In this document: positions 18,818 through 27,523 of the stretch, piece after piece | How positions within the stretch are numbered: position 1 is the stretch's first letter | Layout: each line of letters begins with the position of its first letter | Assembly (NCBI RefSeq): GCF_003285265.1 | Contig: NZ_CP030239.1 | Coordinates: forward strand, 3,504,131 to 3,568,130 | Reading direction: 5' to 3' | Length of the DNA stretch: 64,000 bases | Source: Paracoccus mutanolyticus | Lineage (GTDB): Bacteria; Pseudomonadota; Alphaproteobacteria; Rhodobacterales; Rhodobacteraceae | Position numbers and translations under genes: made by a program | The notes under the pieces: model-generated | Seen by the model: the letters and a program-made list of their open reading frames with translations, nothing else | What the model was told of the DNA's origin: nothing | The model's database searches: none

Positions 18818-19888
18818 TCAGTTCCTGCGGCGGACCAGGGCCGAGCCCTCGAACAGACGGCGGCAGGTCCGGGTCACGAAGACGACGGGCTTGCCCCGCG
18901 CTCCGTCCAGTTCGACGCGCACGTCCATGCGTCCCGTCGGGTGTTCAAAGGTCAGATTCGCCGGGAACCGCAGTTCGGGCAAGGCGGCGCCCACGATGCT
19001 GTCAGGCAGGGTCGCCGCGATCGCGACCGATACCGCGCCCGTCGTTGCAAGCGAGGTATGGCAGGCATGGGGCGTGAAGTAGCGCACGGCCAGGCTGCCG
19101 CCGTTGCAGGGCGCGCCGATCAGCACCGGCTTGGGCAGGACCGACGCGCGAACGTCGCCCAGGCCCATGCGGCGCCCGGCCTCGATCCTGAGTTCCTCGA
19201 GCTGCGCCATGAAGGGCGCGTTGCCATCCAGGGCAATGGCGCTTTCCGATCCTGTCAGGCCAAAGTTTTCCGCCCGCGCGATCATCACCGGCGTCGCCCC
19301 GTCGATCAGCGACACGGGGATGCCGTGGATCACCTCCTGAGGCGTGCCCGACGGCAGCATCATGCCCGTCTTGGCGCCGATGGCCTCCAGGAAGGCCAGA
19401 TAGACCGGCGCGGCCGTTCCGGGCACCCCGTCGATGGCGGCATCGCCCTGATAGCGCAACTCGCCCCCGGGGGTCTGGATGCGCGCCTCGATGATCTTGC
19501 CGGTATTGACGTTGTGAACCTTGACGCGGGTTTCGCCGGACTGGGCGGTCACAAGACCCTGTTCGATGGCAAAGGCACCCACGGCGGACAGCATGTTGCC
19601 GCAGTTCGGCCCGGTGTCCACGATGCGTTCCAGCACGTTCACCTGCGCGAACAGGTAATCGACATCCGCACCCTCGCGCGTCGCCGGCCCGACGATCGCC
19701 ACCTTGGAACTGAGTGTGCTGCCCCCGCCGATGCCGTCGATCTGCAGCGGATGGCCCGATCCCATGATTTCGACCAGCAGGGCGTCGCGCTGCGCGGGAT
19801 CGCTGGGCAGGTCGCTGCGCAGGAAGAACGGCCCCTTCGAGGTGCCGCCGCGCATCATGACGCAAGGGATGCGAATCTGATCGTCCAC
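18818..19888 (-). CDS. PrpF/GalD-family isomerase (4-oxalomesaconate tautomerase or aconitate isomerase-like)
   Basis: Intact 356-residue protein with the DAP-epimerase fold of the PrpF family. It opens IRIPCVMMRGGTSKGPFFL, and has QIDGIGGGSTLSSKVAIV, the catalytic-site strand DTGPNCGNMLSAVGAF and GARPxAxP-type positions near the end. A GTG start at 19888 is chosen because GAGGAG lies just before it. Known relatives move a double bond or tautomerise tricarboxylates: GalD in gallate breakdown, PrpF in methylaconitate isomerisation. No gallate genes are nearby, so the tctCBA genes downstream suggest a tricarboxylate uptake-and-isomerise unit (inference). Confidence 0.85.
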   Translation of the reverse strand: MDDQIRIPCVMMRGGTSKGPFFLRSDLPSDPAQRDALLVEIMGSGHPLQIDGIGGGSTLSSKVAIVGPATREGADVDYLFAQVNVLERIVDTGPNCGNMLSAVGAFAIEQGLVTAQSGETRVKVHNVNTGKIIEARIQTPGGELRYQGDAAIDGVPGTAAPVYLAFLEAIGAKTGMMLPSGTPQEVIHGIPVSLIDGATPVMIARAENFGLTGSESAIALDGNAPFMAQLEELRIEAGRRMGLGDVRASVLPKPVLIGAPCNGGSLAVRYFTPHACHTSLATTGAVSVAIAATLPDSIVGAALPELRFPANLTFEHPTGRMDVRVELDGARGKPVVFVTRTCRRLFEGSALVRRRN

Positions 19889-19987
19889 GATGATTCTCCT
19901 CTGCGGCAAGTCGCGCCGCCTCCGAGACAGCAAATGCGCCAAACGGACTGTGTTGTGAATTGCAAAGAATTTCGATATTATTGCGTA
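19889..19987. promoter_or_regulatory. Divergent control region of the galD-tctCBA operon and lysR
   Basis: An AT-rich island of 99 bases in a GC-rich neighbourhood separates the two start codons. It holds two direct ATTGC repeats (19959-19963 and 19980-19984) exactly 21 bases apart, which is two helical turns, a plausible layout for a LysR-type regulator. Binding is inferred, not shown. Confidence 0.5.
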
Positions 19988-20893
19988 ATGAGGAACAATT
20001 TCGAATTTCTGGATCTGCGTGCCTTTCTGGCGGTGCTGGAGTTTTCGTCCTTCAACGAGGCGGCGAAGCACCTGAACCTGTCGACACCCGCCCTGTCGCG
20101 CCGGATCAAGGCCTTCGAGGAAGCGGTTGGCGCGCAGTTGATCGAGCGCACGACCAGGCGGGTCGCACCCACGCAGATCGGGCGGGAACTGATGCCCCTG
20201 GTCAGGCGCCTGGTCGACGAGTTCGAGGAGTCGATCCTGTCGATTTCGGACCTGGGCGGCCGGCACCGCGCCCAGGTGACGCTGGCATCCCTGCCGACGG
20301 CCGCCTTCTATTTCCTGCCGCGCGTGATCGAGGCCTTCAACAAGCGCTTCCCGGGCATCCGGTTCAGGATCATGGACCTGTCGGCAAACGAAGGGCTGGA
20401 CGCTGTGGCAAACGGAGAGGTCGAGTTCGGGATCAACATCATCGGCGCCTTGCGCGACGACCTGAAGTTCACCCCCCTGATCGAGGATCCCTTTGTCCTG
20501 GCCTGCCGGCGCGATCATCCCCTGGCGGCAACGTCGTCATTGCCCTGGTCCGCGCTTCAGGGCCATCCCCTGATCGGCGTGTCGAAAAAGTCCGGCAACA
20601 GGGCCGTCCTGGATCGCGCCCTGGCGATGGCAGATCAGCAGCTTGACCTGAACTGGTTCTACGAGGTGAACCACCTGTCCACCTCGCTGGGCCTGGTGGA
20701 GGCGGGCTTGGGCATTTCCGTCCTGCCCCAACTGGCGACCCCGCAGCGGGAACACCCGCTGATTGCAACCGTCAAGCTTGTCGACCCGGTGGTCACCCGC
20801 TCCATCGGCATCGTCGAGCGGCGAGGCGCGCGCTTTTCACCCTCTGCCGTTCGCTTCCGGGAAATGCTTGTGAATGAATGGCATGGCGCCTGA
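19988..20893 (+). CDS. LysR-type regulator divergent from the tricarboxylate operon
   Basis: Intact 301-residue LTTR. The N-terminal winged helix-turn-helix reads LDLRAFLAVLEFSSFNEAA ... LSTPALSRRIKAFEEAVGAQL. The effector domain begins near residue 90 (VTLASLPTAAFYFLPRVIEAF) and includes EVEFGINI and GLGISVLPQL. It probably responds to the substrate of the adjacent transporter, since LysR genes are commonly divergent from their targets. Confidence 0.93.
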   Translation: MRNNFEFLDLRAFLAVLEFSSFNEAAKHLNLSTPALSRRIKAFEEAVGAQLIERTTRRVAPTQIGRELMPLVRRLVDEFEESILSISDLGGRHRAQVTLASLPTAAFYFLPRVIEAFNKRFPGIRFRIMDLSANEGLDAVANGEVEFGINIIGALRDDLKFTPLIEDPFVLACRRDHPLAATSSLPWSALQGHPLIGVSKKSGNRAVLDRALAMADQQLDLNWFYEVNHLSTSLGLVEAGLGISVLPQLATPQREHPLIATVKLVDPVVTRSIGIVERRGARFSPSAVRFREMLVNEWHGA

Positions 20894-20997
20894 CCATGGT
20901 GGCGTGGGGCACCGCCGGCGCGGTGAGTTGGGCACGATCACTGGTAGGCTGCGCCAGCTGTTCGACTTGGCTTTGCAGCGGGGACAATATTTTCAGC

Positions 20998-22827
20998 TCA
21001 TCCTGAATGGAACGGGAAGATCACCGGCACCAGCCCGACCGCGACGATCAGGACGATGGCGACCAGCGGCAGGCCGATCCGTGTGAAGTCCCAGAACCTG
21101 TAGCCCCCCGGACCCACGACCAGGGTGTTGACCGGCGAAGACACGGGCGTCAGGAAGGCGGCCGAGGCCGCCAGTGCCACGGTCATCGCGAAGGGATAGG
21201 GCGACACTCCAAGGTCGGACGCCAGCGCCAGCGCAATCGGTCCCATCAAGACCGCCGTCGCGGTGTTCGAGATGAACAGGCCCAGGACCGCCGTGGTCAA
21301 GAAGATCACGGCCAGCGCGGCCCGGGGCGTCGCATCGCCGACCAGGGTGCGGAGCGTCTCGGCCGCCAGTTCGACCCCGCCCGTCTTTTGAAGCGCCAGC
21401 GAGAACGGCAGCATGCCGACGATCAGGACGAGGCTTTGCCAGTGGATCGACCGATAGGCCGAGGCCATGTCGACACAGCCGAAAAGCCCCATCAGAAGGC
21501 AGCCGATCAGCGCCGCCAGCACATTGGGCACCAGCCCGGAGATCATCATCGCGACCACCAAGGCCAGGATGGCGACGGCGGGAACGGCCCGGAAAGGCGC
21601 CTCGAGCAATTCGTCCACCTCTCCCGGCAGGGCGAGCACGACCAGATCGCGGGCCTGATGCACCTGCCGGATCCGGCTCCAGGGACCGACCGACAAAAGC
21701 ACGTCGCCGCCGCGCAGCACGGTCTGCGCATCGACACCGCCGACCGGCTGATTGTCCCGGCGCAGGCCGACGACGGCAAGGCCGTGGACCGAGCGGAACC
21801 GCGACTGCGCGATGCTTCTGCCGACAAGCGGCGAACCGGGCGGCACGATCAGTTCGGCCATGCCGATCTCTTGCGCCTGGTCGGTGAAGTAGTGGCCCGA
21901 AATGGGCAGGCGGTGCAGCCCATGGCTTTGGCAGAAGGCCTCGATATCCGTGCGGTCGCCGAATACGTCCAGGAACAGGACGTCCTCGGCCTGCAGGACG
22001 GTGTCGGCGTGCGGCTGGACCAGCCGCCGGCCATAGGGGGTCGAGCGCTCGATCCCCAGGATGTTGATCCCCGCCGTTCCGCGAAGATCCAGCTGATCCA
22101 GCCGCTTGCCGACCAGGGCAGACCGGGCCGACAGATGCAGGCGAAACTCGCGCCCGGCCAGGCCATAGCTGGCAATCCAGTCGGCAAGCCTGGGCCGGCG
22201 ATTGTCCGCGGCCGGACTTTCGGCGGCAAGCCAGCGCCGGGCGACCAGCATGTAGCCGATCCCCAGCAGCAGAACCGGCAGCCCGAACGGCGTGAAGTCG
22301 AAAAAGCCGAAGCCTTGGTACCCCTCGCGCCGGAGCAGGCTGTCGAGGACCAGGTTCGGGGCGGTGGCAACCAGCGTCATCATCCCGCTGATCAGGGCCG
22401 CCGCGCTCAGCGGCATCATCAGCCGTCCGGGGGCCGCCCCGATGGTCGTCGCGATCCGCAGCACGATGGGGATGAAGATCGCGACCACGCCGGTCGAGCT
22501 CATGAATGCGCCGATCCCTGCGACGGCGACCATCAGCAGCACGATCAGCCGCACCTCGGACGCACCGGCATGGCGCACCAGCAGATCGCCGGTCCGTTGC
22601 GCGACGCCCGTTCGCACAAGCGCCTCGCCCAGGACGAAAAGCGCCGCGATCAGGATGATGTTGGGGTCGCTGAAGCCGGCCAGCGCCTCGTCAAGGGTGA
22701 TGATGCCGGTCAGCGGCAGCGCCACCAGGGCCAGGATCGCAACCACGTCCATCCGGGGCCGGTTCAGGGCGAACATCGCAATCGCCGCAGCCAGCAGCGT
22801 CAGGACAACCAGCAATTCCGTCGCCAT
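20998..22827 (-). CDS. SLC13/DASS-family transporter with two TrkA-C (RCK_C) domains
   Basis: Intact 609-residue membrane protein. Helices flank a central soluble insert with two RCK_C domains (about residues 215-295 and 300-385, marked by SALVGKRLDQLDL and GSPLVGRSIAQSRFR). Membrane motifs include SSTGVVAIFIPIVLRIA and, near the end, SNTATAVLMGPIAL and AAFLTPVSSPVNTLV, the SNT/SPxN elements of the DASS family. Substrates of this family are dicarboxylates, citrate or sulphate; the two-RCK_C form is often called a sulphate or anion permease. The substrate here is unknown. Confidence 0.9.
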   Translation of the reverse strand: MATELLVVLTLLAAAIAMFALNRPRMDVVAILALVALPLTGIITLDEALAGFSDPNIILIAALFVLGEALVRTGVAQRTGDLLVRHAGASEVRLIVLLMVAVAGIGAFMSSTGVVAIFIPIVLRIATTIGAAPGRLMMPLSAAALISGMMTLVATAPNLVLDSLLRREGYQGFGFFDFTPFGLPVLLLGIGYMLVARRWLAAESPAADNRRPRLADWIASYGLAGREFRLHLSARSALVGKRLDQLDLRGTAGINILGIERSTPYGRRLVQPHADTVLQAEDVLFLDVFGDRTDIEAFCQSHGLHRLPISGHYFTDQAQEIGMAELIVPPGSPLVGRSIAQSRFRSVHGLAVVGLRRDNQPVGGVDAQTVLRGGDVLLSVGPWSRIRQVHQARDLVVLALPGEVDELLEAPFRAVPAVAILALVVAMMISGLVPNVLAALIGCLLMGLFGCVDMASAYRSIHWQSLVLIVGMLPFSLALQKTGGVELAAETLRTLVGDATPRAALAVIFLTTAVLGLFISNTATAVLMGPIALALASDLGVSPYPFAMTVALAASAAFLTPVSSPVNTLVVGPGGYRFWDFTRIGLPLVAIVLIVAVGLVPVIFPFHSG

Positions 22828-23038
22828 CTTCCCGCCTTTCGAAGAGCTGTCGTTTCAGCCCCCTGTCCGCATCGCGCATCGGGGATCGGCAGCACGCACC
22901 ACGGGGCCGCGTCGACCTTCGGCGGCAAGGCCCCGGGCGTCAAGCGACCCGCCGGGAATAACCCCGATGCTGCTGTCCGTGGCAGGCAAGGATTGCCATG
23001 CTTGCGGCAGGGCCGCTCGCCGCGTCTGGACTGCCGGA
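22828..23038. other. Intergenic stretch after the rhodanese fragment
   Basis: No reading frame on either strand looks like a known family. It may hold the decayed or misread remainder of the rhodanese-like gene that begins at 23151, since a full rhodanese would need about this much DNA. Confidence 0.3.
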
Positions 23039-23151
23039 TCAGCGGTGACCGACGATCTCGCCGTTCTCGGCCCGGCCCTTGGGGGCGCGGACATCGATCA
23101 GCAACCGGCCAGATCGGCGGGCAGGTCGGCGGTGGAAATGCGGGTGGACAT
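23039..23151 (-). pseudogene. Rhodanese-like domain gene, start only, frameshifted
   Basis: ATG 23151 has GGAG six bases upstream and follows the cupin stop by ten bases, so it looks like a true coupled gene. It reads MSTRISTADLPADLAG, then after a one-base shift LLIDVRAPKGRAENGEIVG, which matches the opening of rhodanese domains (LIDVR, then G-E/H-I-x-G). A stop follows at 23039 and the active-site Cys loop cannot be found downstream. Either the gene is truncated or several indels hide the rest. Confidence 0.45.
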
Positions 23152-23161
23152 GGTTGCTCCT

Positions 23162-23653
23162 TCAGGCTTTCGGGGCGGCGTGGATCGGATCGACCCAATA
23201 GACGGATTCCGGCGGCTCGACCGGATTGACATCGGTGATGTTGACCACCACCGCCTCGTTGTCCGAGCGGACCAGCACGCATTCCAGCACCTGCTCGGGA
23301 TCGGCATTGATCTCCTGATGCGGGACATAGGGCGGGACATAGATGAAATCGCCGGGACCGGCCTCGGCGACGAACTCCAGCCGCTCGCCCCAGCGCAGCC
23401 GCGCCTTGCCGCGCACGACATAGATCACGCTTTCCAGCGGGCCGTGGTGGTGCACGCCGGTCTTGGCGTCGGGCTGGATCGCGACGGTGCCGGCCCAGAT
23501 CCGCTGCGCGCCGACCCGGGCGTGGTTGATCGCGGCCTGCCGGAACATGCCCGGCGTCTGCGCGGTGTTGGCGTCCAGCCGGTCGCCCTTGATGACCCGC
23601 ACGCCGTCGTATTTCCAGCGCGGGGCGTCGTCATGGTCGTGGTCGTGGGGCAT
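23162..23653 (-). CDS. Cupin-domain protein
   Basis: Intact 163-residue single-domain cupin with a His/Asp-rich start (MPHDHDHDD). AAGGAG lies upstream of the ATG. Cupin motif 1 is visible as GVHHHGPLESVIYVVRG and motif 2 as PGDFIYVPPYVPHQEIN, so the metal ligands (three His and a Glu) are complete. The fold binds a metal and usually a small acid or sugar; the reaction is not predictable. It is coupled to the rhodanese-like start downstream, which may hint at sulphur or thiol chemistry (inference). Confidence 0.85.
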   Translation of the reverse strand: MPHDHDHDDAPRWKYDGVRVIKGDRLDANTAQTPGMFRQAAINHARVGAQRIWAGTVAIQPDAKTGVHHHGPLESVIYVVRGKARLRWGERLEFVAEAGPGDFIYVPPYVPHQEINADPEQVLECVLVRSDNEAVVVNITDVNPVEPPESVYWVDPIHAAPKA

Positions 23654-23845
23654 CTGCCTCTCCTTCTGCGTTGATCCGTCATGCCGTGCGGGCGCGGGCA
23701 AAGAGTTCGCACATGACACAGGTTTGGCAATCCTTCAGGATCGCGCCACGTCCTGCTGACGCCGCCGATCTCGGCTCTGGCTCAGCGTCCCTACCACGCC
23801 ATTGGACAGGAAGGTCTGCAGCTCGGCCATTAACAGGCCGCTGAA

Positions 23846-25122
23846 TTAGTCGCCAAACTGGGACCAAACGACAACTACGGAGAGGGTTATCCCGATCGTC
23901 TTGGGGCGTCGATTGGCGATGCGTCGGATCTCCTGAATTGACCAGCGGATCAGCTTGGGTTCCTTGGCAGCCTGCGCATCGTTTTTTTGGGCGGTTCGAC
24001 ATTGGCGTGATGGCGAATGGTAGCCATCATGGCGAAGGCCAGCATGACCAGCGATACATGGCGGTGCCACCCGTGCCAGGAACGGGTCTCGTTGTGATCG
24101 AGGCCGAGTTCATTCTTTGCGGTCTCGAAGCTGTCCTCGATTGCCCAGCGATGTCCTTCGACACGCACCAGTGTTTCCATGCCCGTGCCCTCCGGACACC
24201 ATGTGGTGAAGAACGCCAACTCGCCATCGGAGATATTGCGTCGGATCAGCAGGCCCCGGGTCCATACGCCGCTGAGATCAGCATTGAATTCGCCAGCATC
24301 GAGATCGGCGAGATCAAGGTAGGCCCAGTCGTGAAGCCGCTCGCCCTTGGTGCCCGCGCCGGCCGAAAGACGCTGCCAAGCCTCGGGCGGCAAGTCTTCC
24401 GCGATGCTCCCGGCCGTCCCGCTGACGGCATAGGCTTTCCCCCAGGAATTGAAGGCGTGCTTGGAACTGACACCCAGGACATAGCCTTTTCCAGCGCGGC
24501 GCAGTGCTATTTCGATATCGCCAACGCCATAGACGCTGTCGGCGGCCACCCAGGAAAATGGAACCTTGGTCGAGAGCACGCGCTCGATCATGCTGCGGGC
24601 GATGGCAGGTTTAGTGGCGAACTCCACCGCCTCGGGCACATGGGCCCGGCTTCGTCTGACCGGAGCTTCAGCCCATGCTTTCGGCAGATAGAGGGCCCGA
24701 TCGATAAAAGCATGTCCGTGCTGCGAGACGTAGCTGGCGAAGACGCCGATCTGGCAATTGGTGATCTTTCCTGCCGACCCCGTATATTGGCGCGCGACCC
24801 CACAGGAGGCGTGGCCCTGCTTCAAAAAACCGGTTTCATCGATCACCAGCACCGCCTCGGGATCAGCCAGCGTTTCCACGGCGTAGTCCCGCACAATATC
24901 GCGCAGCGCGTCGGCATCCCAATGGCCACGACCCAATATCGCCTGCTGACGCCAGGGGCCCGGATCTCCAGCCGCTTCGGCCCGCATCCAACCCGTCTTG
25001 CGCCGTTCCTCACCCAACAAGCCGTCGAGAAACTGACCGGCCGATGCCGCAACCCGTTCCTGCGTAAACAGCGGCCGAATTCGAGCCTTTACTTCCCGAA
25101 GCGACGAAGCCCAAAGCTCCAA
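23846..25122 (-). mobile_element. IS701-family transposase (frameshift at an A7 run)
   Basis: DDE transposase of the IS701 family. It opens LWASSLREVKARIRPLF (TTG start at 25122) and has the catalytic blocks VLVIDETGFLKQGHASCGVARQYTG, FSWVAADSVYGV and YVLGVSSKHAFNSW, with the final acidic residue in RWAIEDSFETAKNELGLDHNETRSW. The main frame stops early after VEPPKK. A -1 shift in the run of seven A (near 23985) continues into LIRWSIQEIRRIA, the normal C-terminus of the family, ending at 23846. Terminal inverted repeats could not be fixed, so the coordinates are those of the gene. The right boundary lies before about 25145, where istB sequence begins. Confidence 0.88.
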
Positions 25123-25144
25123 CGTTTTCCTTGACAGACAAGGC

Positions 25145-25514
25145 CGACCATGTTAGATACCTAGCCCGGCTGGTCGAACTTGATTCAGAGCGAGGAAAGA
25201 ATCATGTATCTACATGGCGCCAAGGCCCGACTTCTGCAGCTAGCCTTGCTAGAAGCCCGGAAAGCTTCGACTTTGCGGCAATCCCGAAGCTCGATAAAGT
25301 GCAGGTTCTGGGACTGGGCCGGTGCGAGTGGATCGAGCGGTGCGAGACTATCATTGCCTTCGGGCCGGCCGACACCGGAAAGACCCCTGTCGCGCTAGTC
25401 GACCGACTGGCACACCACGTCAGCGTCCTCAAGAGGAATGGCGAAGCCAGCGCCTCGTCAACAGCACAACCCCGAAAACCGCGCTGTCTTGCCGGAAAAC
25501 GACGCCCGCGTTAA
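25145..25514 (+). pseudogene. IstB remnant of an IS21-type element with internal deletion
   Basis: Three blocks of the IS21 helper ATPase IstB are joined in order: the N-terminal DHVRYLARLVEL, then FDFAAIPKLDKVQVLGLGRCEWIER followed by the Walker region FGPADTGKT (normally GPSGTGKT), and then directly the C-terminal LVDRLAHHVSVLKRNGE. The roughly 90 residues usually between the P-loop and the last block are missing. The first 40 residues are also absent and the IS701-type transposase gene lies there instead. The gene is clearly non-functional. Confidence 0.75.
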
Positions 25515-25546
25515 TCAGGCCTTCGGATCACAGGAAAGGGCCGACC

Positions 25547-25768
25547 ATGGGCATCAACAGCGAAAGCGACATTGCCGCGAACCTGCAGATCGGACCCACC
25601 GACAAGGGCATGGTGCGCATCTATGTCGAAGGCGAGGGCGTGGACCTGCCGCTGGACTTCGACCCCGACGAGGCCGAAGAGATCGCCGAGGAATTGATGG
25701 CCGCAGCCGAGGCCGCGCGCAGCATCGGCAGCCCCTCGCCGGGCGGCAAGCCTAAGAAGCGCCGCTGA
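25547..25768 (+). CDS. DUF6324-family small protein
   Basis: Intact 73-residue acidic protein (MGINSESDIAANLQIGPTDKG, then VRIYVEGEGVDLPLDFDPDEAEEIAEEL) with a short basic tail (KPKKRR). AGGAAAGGG precedes the ATG. It resembles a small protein conserved in Rhodobacterales; function unknown. The pattern of a short beta hairpin followed by an acidic helix suggests a protein- or nucleic-acid-binding role, which is speculation. Its stop overlaps the end of mmcB on the other strand by 17 bases. Confidence 0.75.
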   Translation: MGINSESDIAANLQIGPTDKGMVRIYVEGEGVDLPLDFDPDEAEEIAEELMAAAEAARSIGSPSPGGKPKKRR

Positions 25769-26258
25769 CCCCCATCGGGTCGGTGACGGCCAGCAGCCGC
25801 TGGGTCGAAACCCGCGCGATGTCGCGCAGCAGCCTGCTGCGCCGAGCGCCGGCCAGCCGCGTCTCGGGCGCCATGCGCAGCAGTTCCGCCCCCCAGCTGT
25901 CGGCCCGGATCAGGCCCGAGCCCTTGGGCAGCAGCTCGTCGGGGAAATCGCAGTCCACCGCCCAGAAAAAGCGGTCGCAGAATTCCAGATAGCCCTGCCA
26001 CTTTCGGTCCGAAATGAAGTCGGCGCGGCAGCTTTTGCATTCGACCACCCAGATCTCGCCCTTGGGCGAGATCGAGATGACATCGACCCGCAGCCCGCCG
26101 GTCGGCACGAATTCCGACAGCGCGGCATGGCCCATCGTCGTCAGCATCCGCGTGACGCCGCGCGTCAGCCGCTGGCCCGGCCGGGCGGGCAGGATATCCT
26201 CGGTTACCGTCTCGGCCGGTGGGGGTTGCTGGGGCAAGGCGCTCATGCCGGCAACCAT
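25752..26258 (-). CDS. mmcB: MmcB-family DNA repair protein
   Basis: Intact 168-residue protein with a PD-(D/E)xK nuclease-like core. It shows LRVDVISISPKGEIWVVECKSCRADFISDRKWQGYLEFCDRFFW, where the D, E-x-K and following Q/Y match the catalytic and substrate strands. In Caulobacter MmcB is induced by DNA damage and supports imuABC-dependent mutagenic repair. Starts at 26258 or 26246 are both possible; neither has a strong ribosome site. Confidence 0.87.
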   Translation of the reverse strand: MVAGMSALPQQPPPAETVTEDILPARPGQRLTRGVTRMLTTMGHAALSEFVPTGGLRVDVISISPKGEIWVVECKSCRADFISDRKWQGYLEFCDRFFWAVDCDFPDELLPKGSGLIRADSWGAELLRMAPETRLAGARRSRLLRDIARVSTQRLLAVTDPMGVSGAS

Positions 26259-26524
26259 GAACTAAAGGCGAACATCAATCAACCCCACGCCCTTCGGATC
26301 TTGCACCCGGCCCTGTCGGACCCTATCTTGCGCGGTGGCGGGTTTCTGCTCTTCTCGTGTGTGGCCTCTTTTTCCACTGGCCTATAATTTCACCGAGGGG
26401 GCCGGCTCTGTCGGGGCCCTGGCCTCGTTATCTGGCTCCCACCTGGACATCCAGGCTTTCGGGGAAACTAGCGCTGCCACGGTCGCTGCGGTTCCCGCCA
26501 CTTTCCCAAGCCCGCCAACGAAAA
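26259..26524. other. Intergenic stretch without a recognised gene
   Basis: Lies between the divergent-facing mmcB start and the terminator of the DUF481 gene. No convincing coding frame, tRNA or known RNA was found. It is GC-mixed with C-rich runs and would hold the mmcB promoter. Confidence 0.3.
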
Positions 26525-26546
26525 GGGACGGCCCGAAGGCCGCCCC
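26525..26546 (-). terminator. Intrinsic terminator of the DUF481 gene
   Basis: On the minus strand GGGGCGGCC, loop TTCG, GGCCGTCCC (one G-T pair) is followed by TTTTC, 30 bases after the DUF481 stop. Confidence 0.85.
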
Positions 26547-26575
26547 GAATGTTTTGCGAGAGAGAGGGTTCGGCC

Positions 26576-27523
26576 TTAGAAGCCGTAAACCAGCGACACG
26601 CCCAGCGTGTTGTCAGTGCGGATTTCGCGGTCCGAGACGTATTCGGTCTTGTAGGACACGCGGGTCGCGAAGGCTTCCGACATCTTGAAGTTCAGGCCGA
26701 GCTCGTTCGTGATCGTGTCGTTGGCATCCGAGGTCAGATAGTCGGTGTCGTTGGTCACGAAGAAGTTGTCGTTGATCCGGTGGTAGAACCGCGACGAGAT
26801 CAGATAGCCGACATCGGTATCGGAATCATAGGCGATGGTGCCATCGTCAAGCTCTTCGCCGGTGACCGGATCGATGAACGGAGTCGCGACAACGGCCTTG
26901 GTGTAGCGGACACCCACGGCCGCCTGCATGCGCCATGCGGTGGTGTCGTTCGAGATGATCCGGTAACCCGGGCCAACGCCGAAGTAGGCGTCGCGCTTCA
27001 GACGGCCATCCAGCGAGCTGAAGGTTTCCCCGCTCGACAGGCTGATCGGATCGTCGGCCAGCGCGTCGGTGGCCAGACGGCCCAGAGCGAAGGCATAGAA
27101 GCGATCGTTGATGTTATACATGCCTTCGTAGATCACGTAGGTCTTTTCGGTGTCCTTCTCGCCGGCGTTGTTGTCGCCGTATTCAAGCAGGATGCCGACC
27201 GACTGCGAGAACTGGCCCTGGTTGTGGGACAGGCGGCCCGACAGGCTGAAGTCCTGGTTTTCGCTGTTGCCGGTCGAACCGGCATAGGACAGGGCGACCG
27301 AACCGAAGGTGCCCTGACGGCTGTCCGGGGTGCCAAAGCGATAGGCGTCGTCCGAGCGGGCGAAGTCGTCGCGCACGTCACGTTCCAGGTCGCGCTGCGC
27401 CTCGGCAACATCGGTGATGCCGGTGGCATTGGCGCCGGCCATGGATTCGGACTGGGCGAACGCGGGCGAGGAGAATGCCGCGGCCAGAGCGGTCGCTCCG
27501 GCAAGGTAAGCAAGGGTTTTCAT
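26576..27523 (-). CDS. DUF481-family outer-membrane beta-barrel protein
   Basis: Intact 315-residue protein. A signal peptide (MKTLAYLAGATALAAAFSSPAFAQ) is followed by a short acidic helical linker and alternating beta strands such as GSVALSYAGSTGNSENQDFSLSGRL, FYAFALGRLA and YFGVGPGYRII, ending in VYGF, the terminal Phe used for barrel assembly. GGSTGNSxxxxF is the usual DUF481 (YdiY) pattern. The function in the outer membrane is unknown. AAGGA precedes the ATG, the upstream 250 bases are AT-rich, and a strong terminator follows, so it is a monocistronic, probably highly expressed gene. Confidence 0.9.
   Translation of the reverse strand: MKTLAYLAGATALAAAFSSPAFAQSESMAGANATGITDVAEAQRDLERDVRDDFARSDDAYRFGTPDSRQGTFGSVALSYAGSTGNSENQDFSLSGRLSHNQGQFSQSVGILLEYGDNNAGEKDTEKTYVIYEGMYNINDRFYAFALGRLATDALADDPISLSSGETFSSLDGRLKRDAYFGVGPGYRIISNDTTAWRMQAAVGVRYTKAVVATPFIDPVTGEELDDGTIAYDSDTDVGYLISSRFYHRINDNFFVTNDTDYLTSDANDTITNELGLNFKMSEAFATRVSYKTEYVSDREIRTDNTLGVSLVYGF

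Noticed and set aside
21007..23229. A 740-codon open frame opposite the SLC13 transporter
   Set aside because: Shadow frame; the minus-strand gene has membrane helices and DASS motifs.
23654..23845. Short coding pieces between the cupin gene and the IS701-type gene
   Set aside because: No frame shows a family pattern or ribosome site; treated as IS flank.
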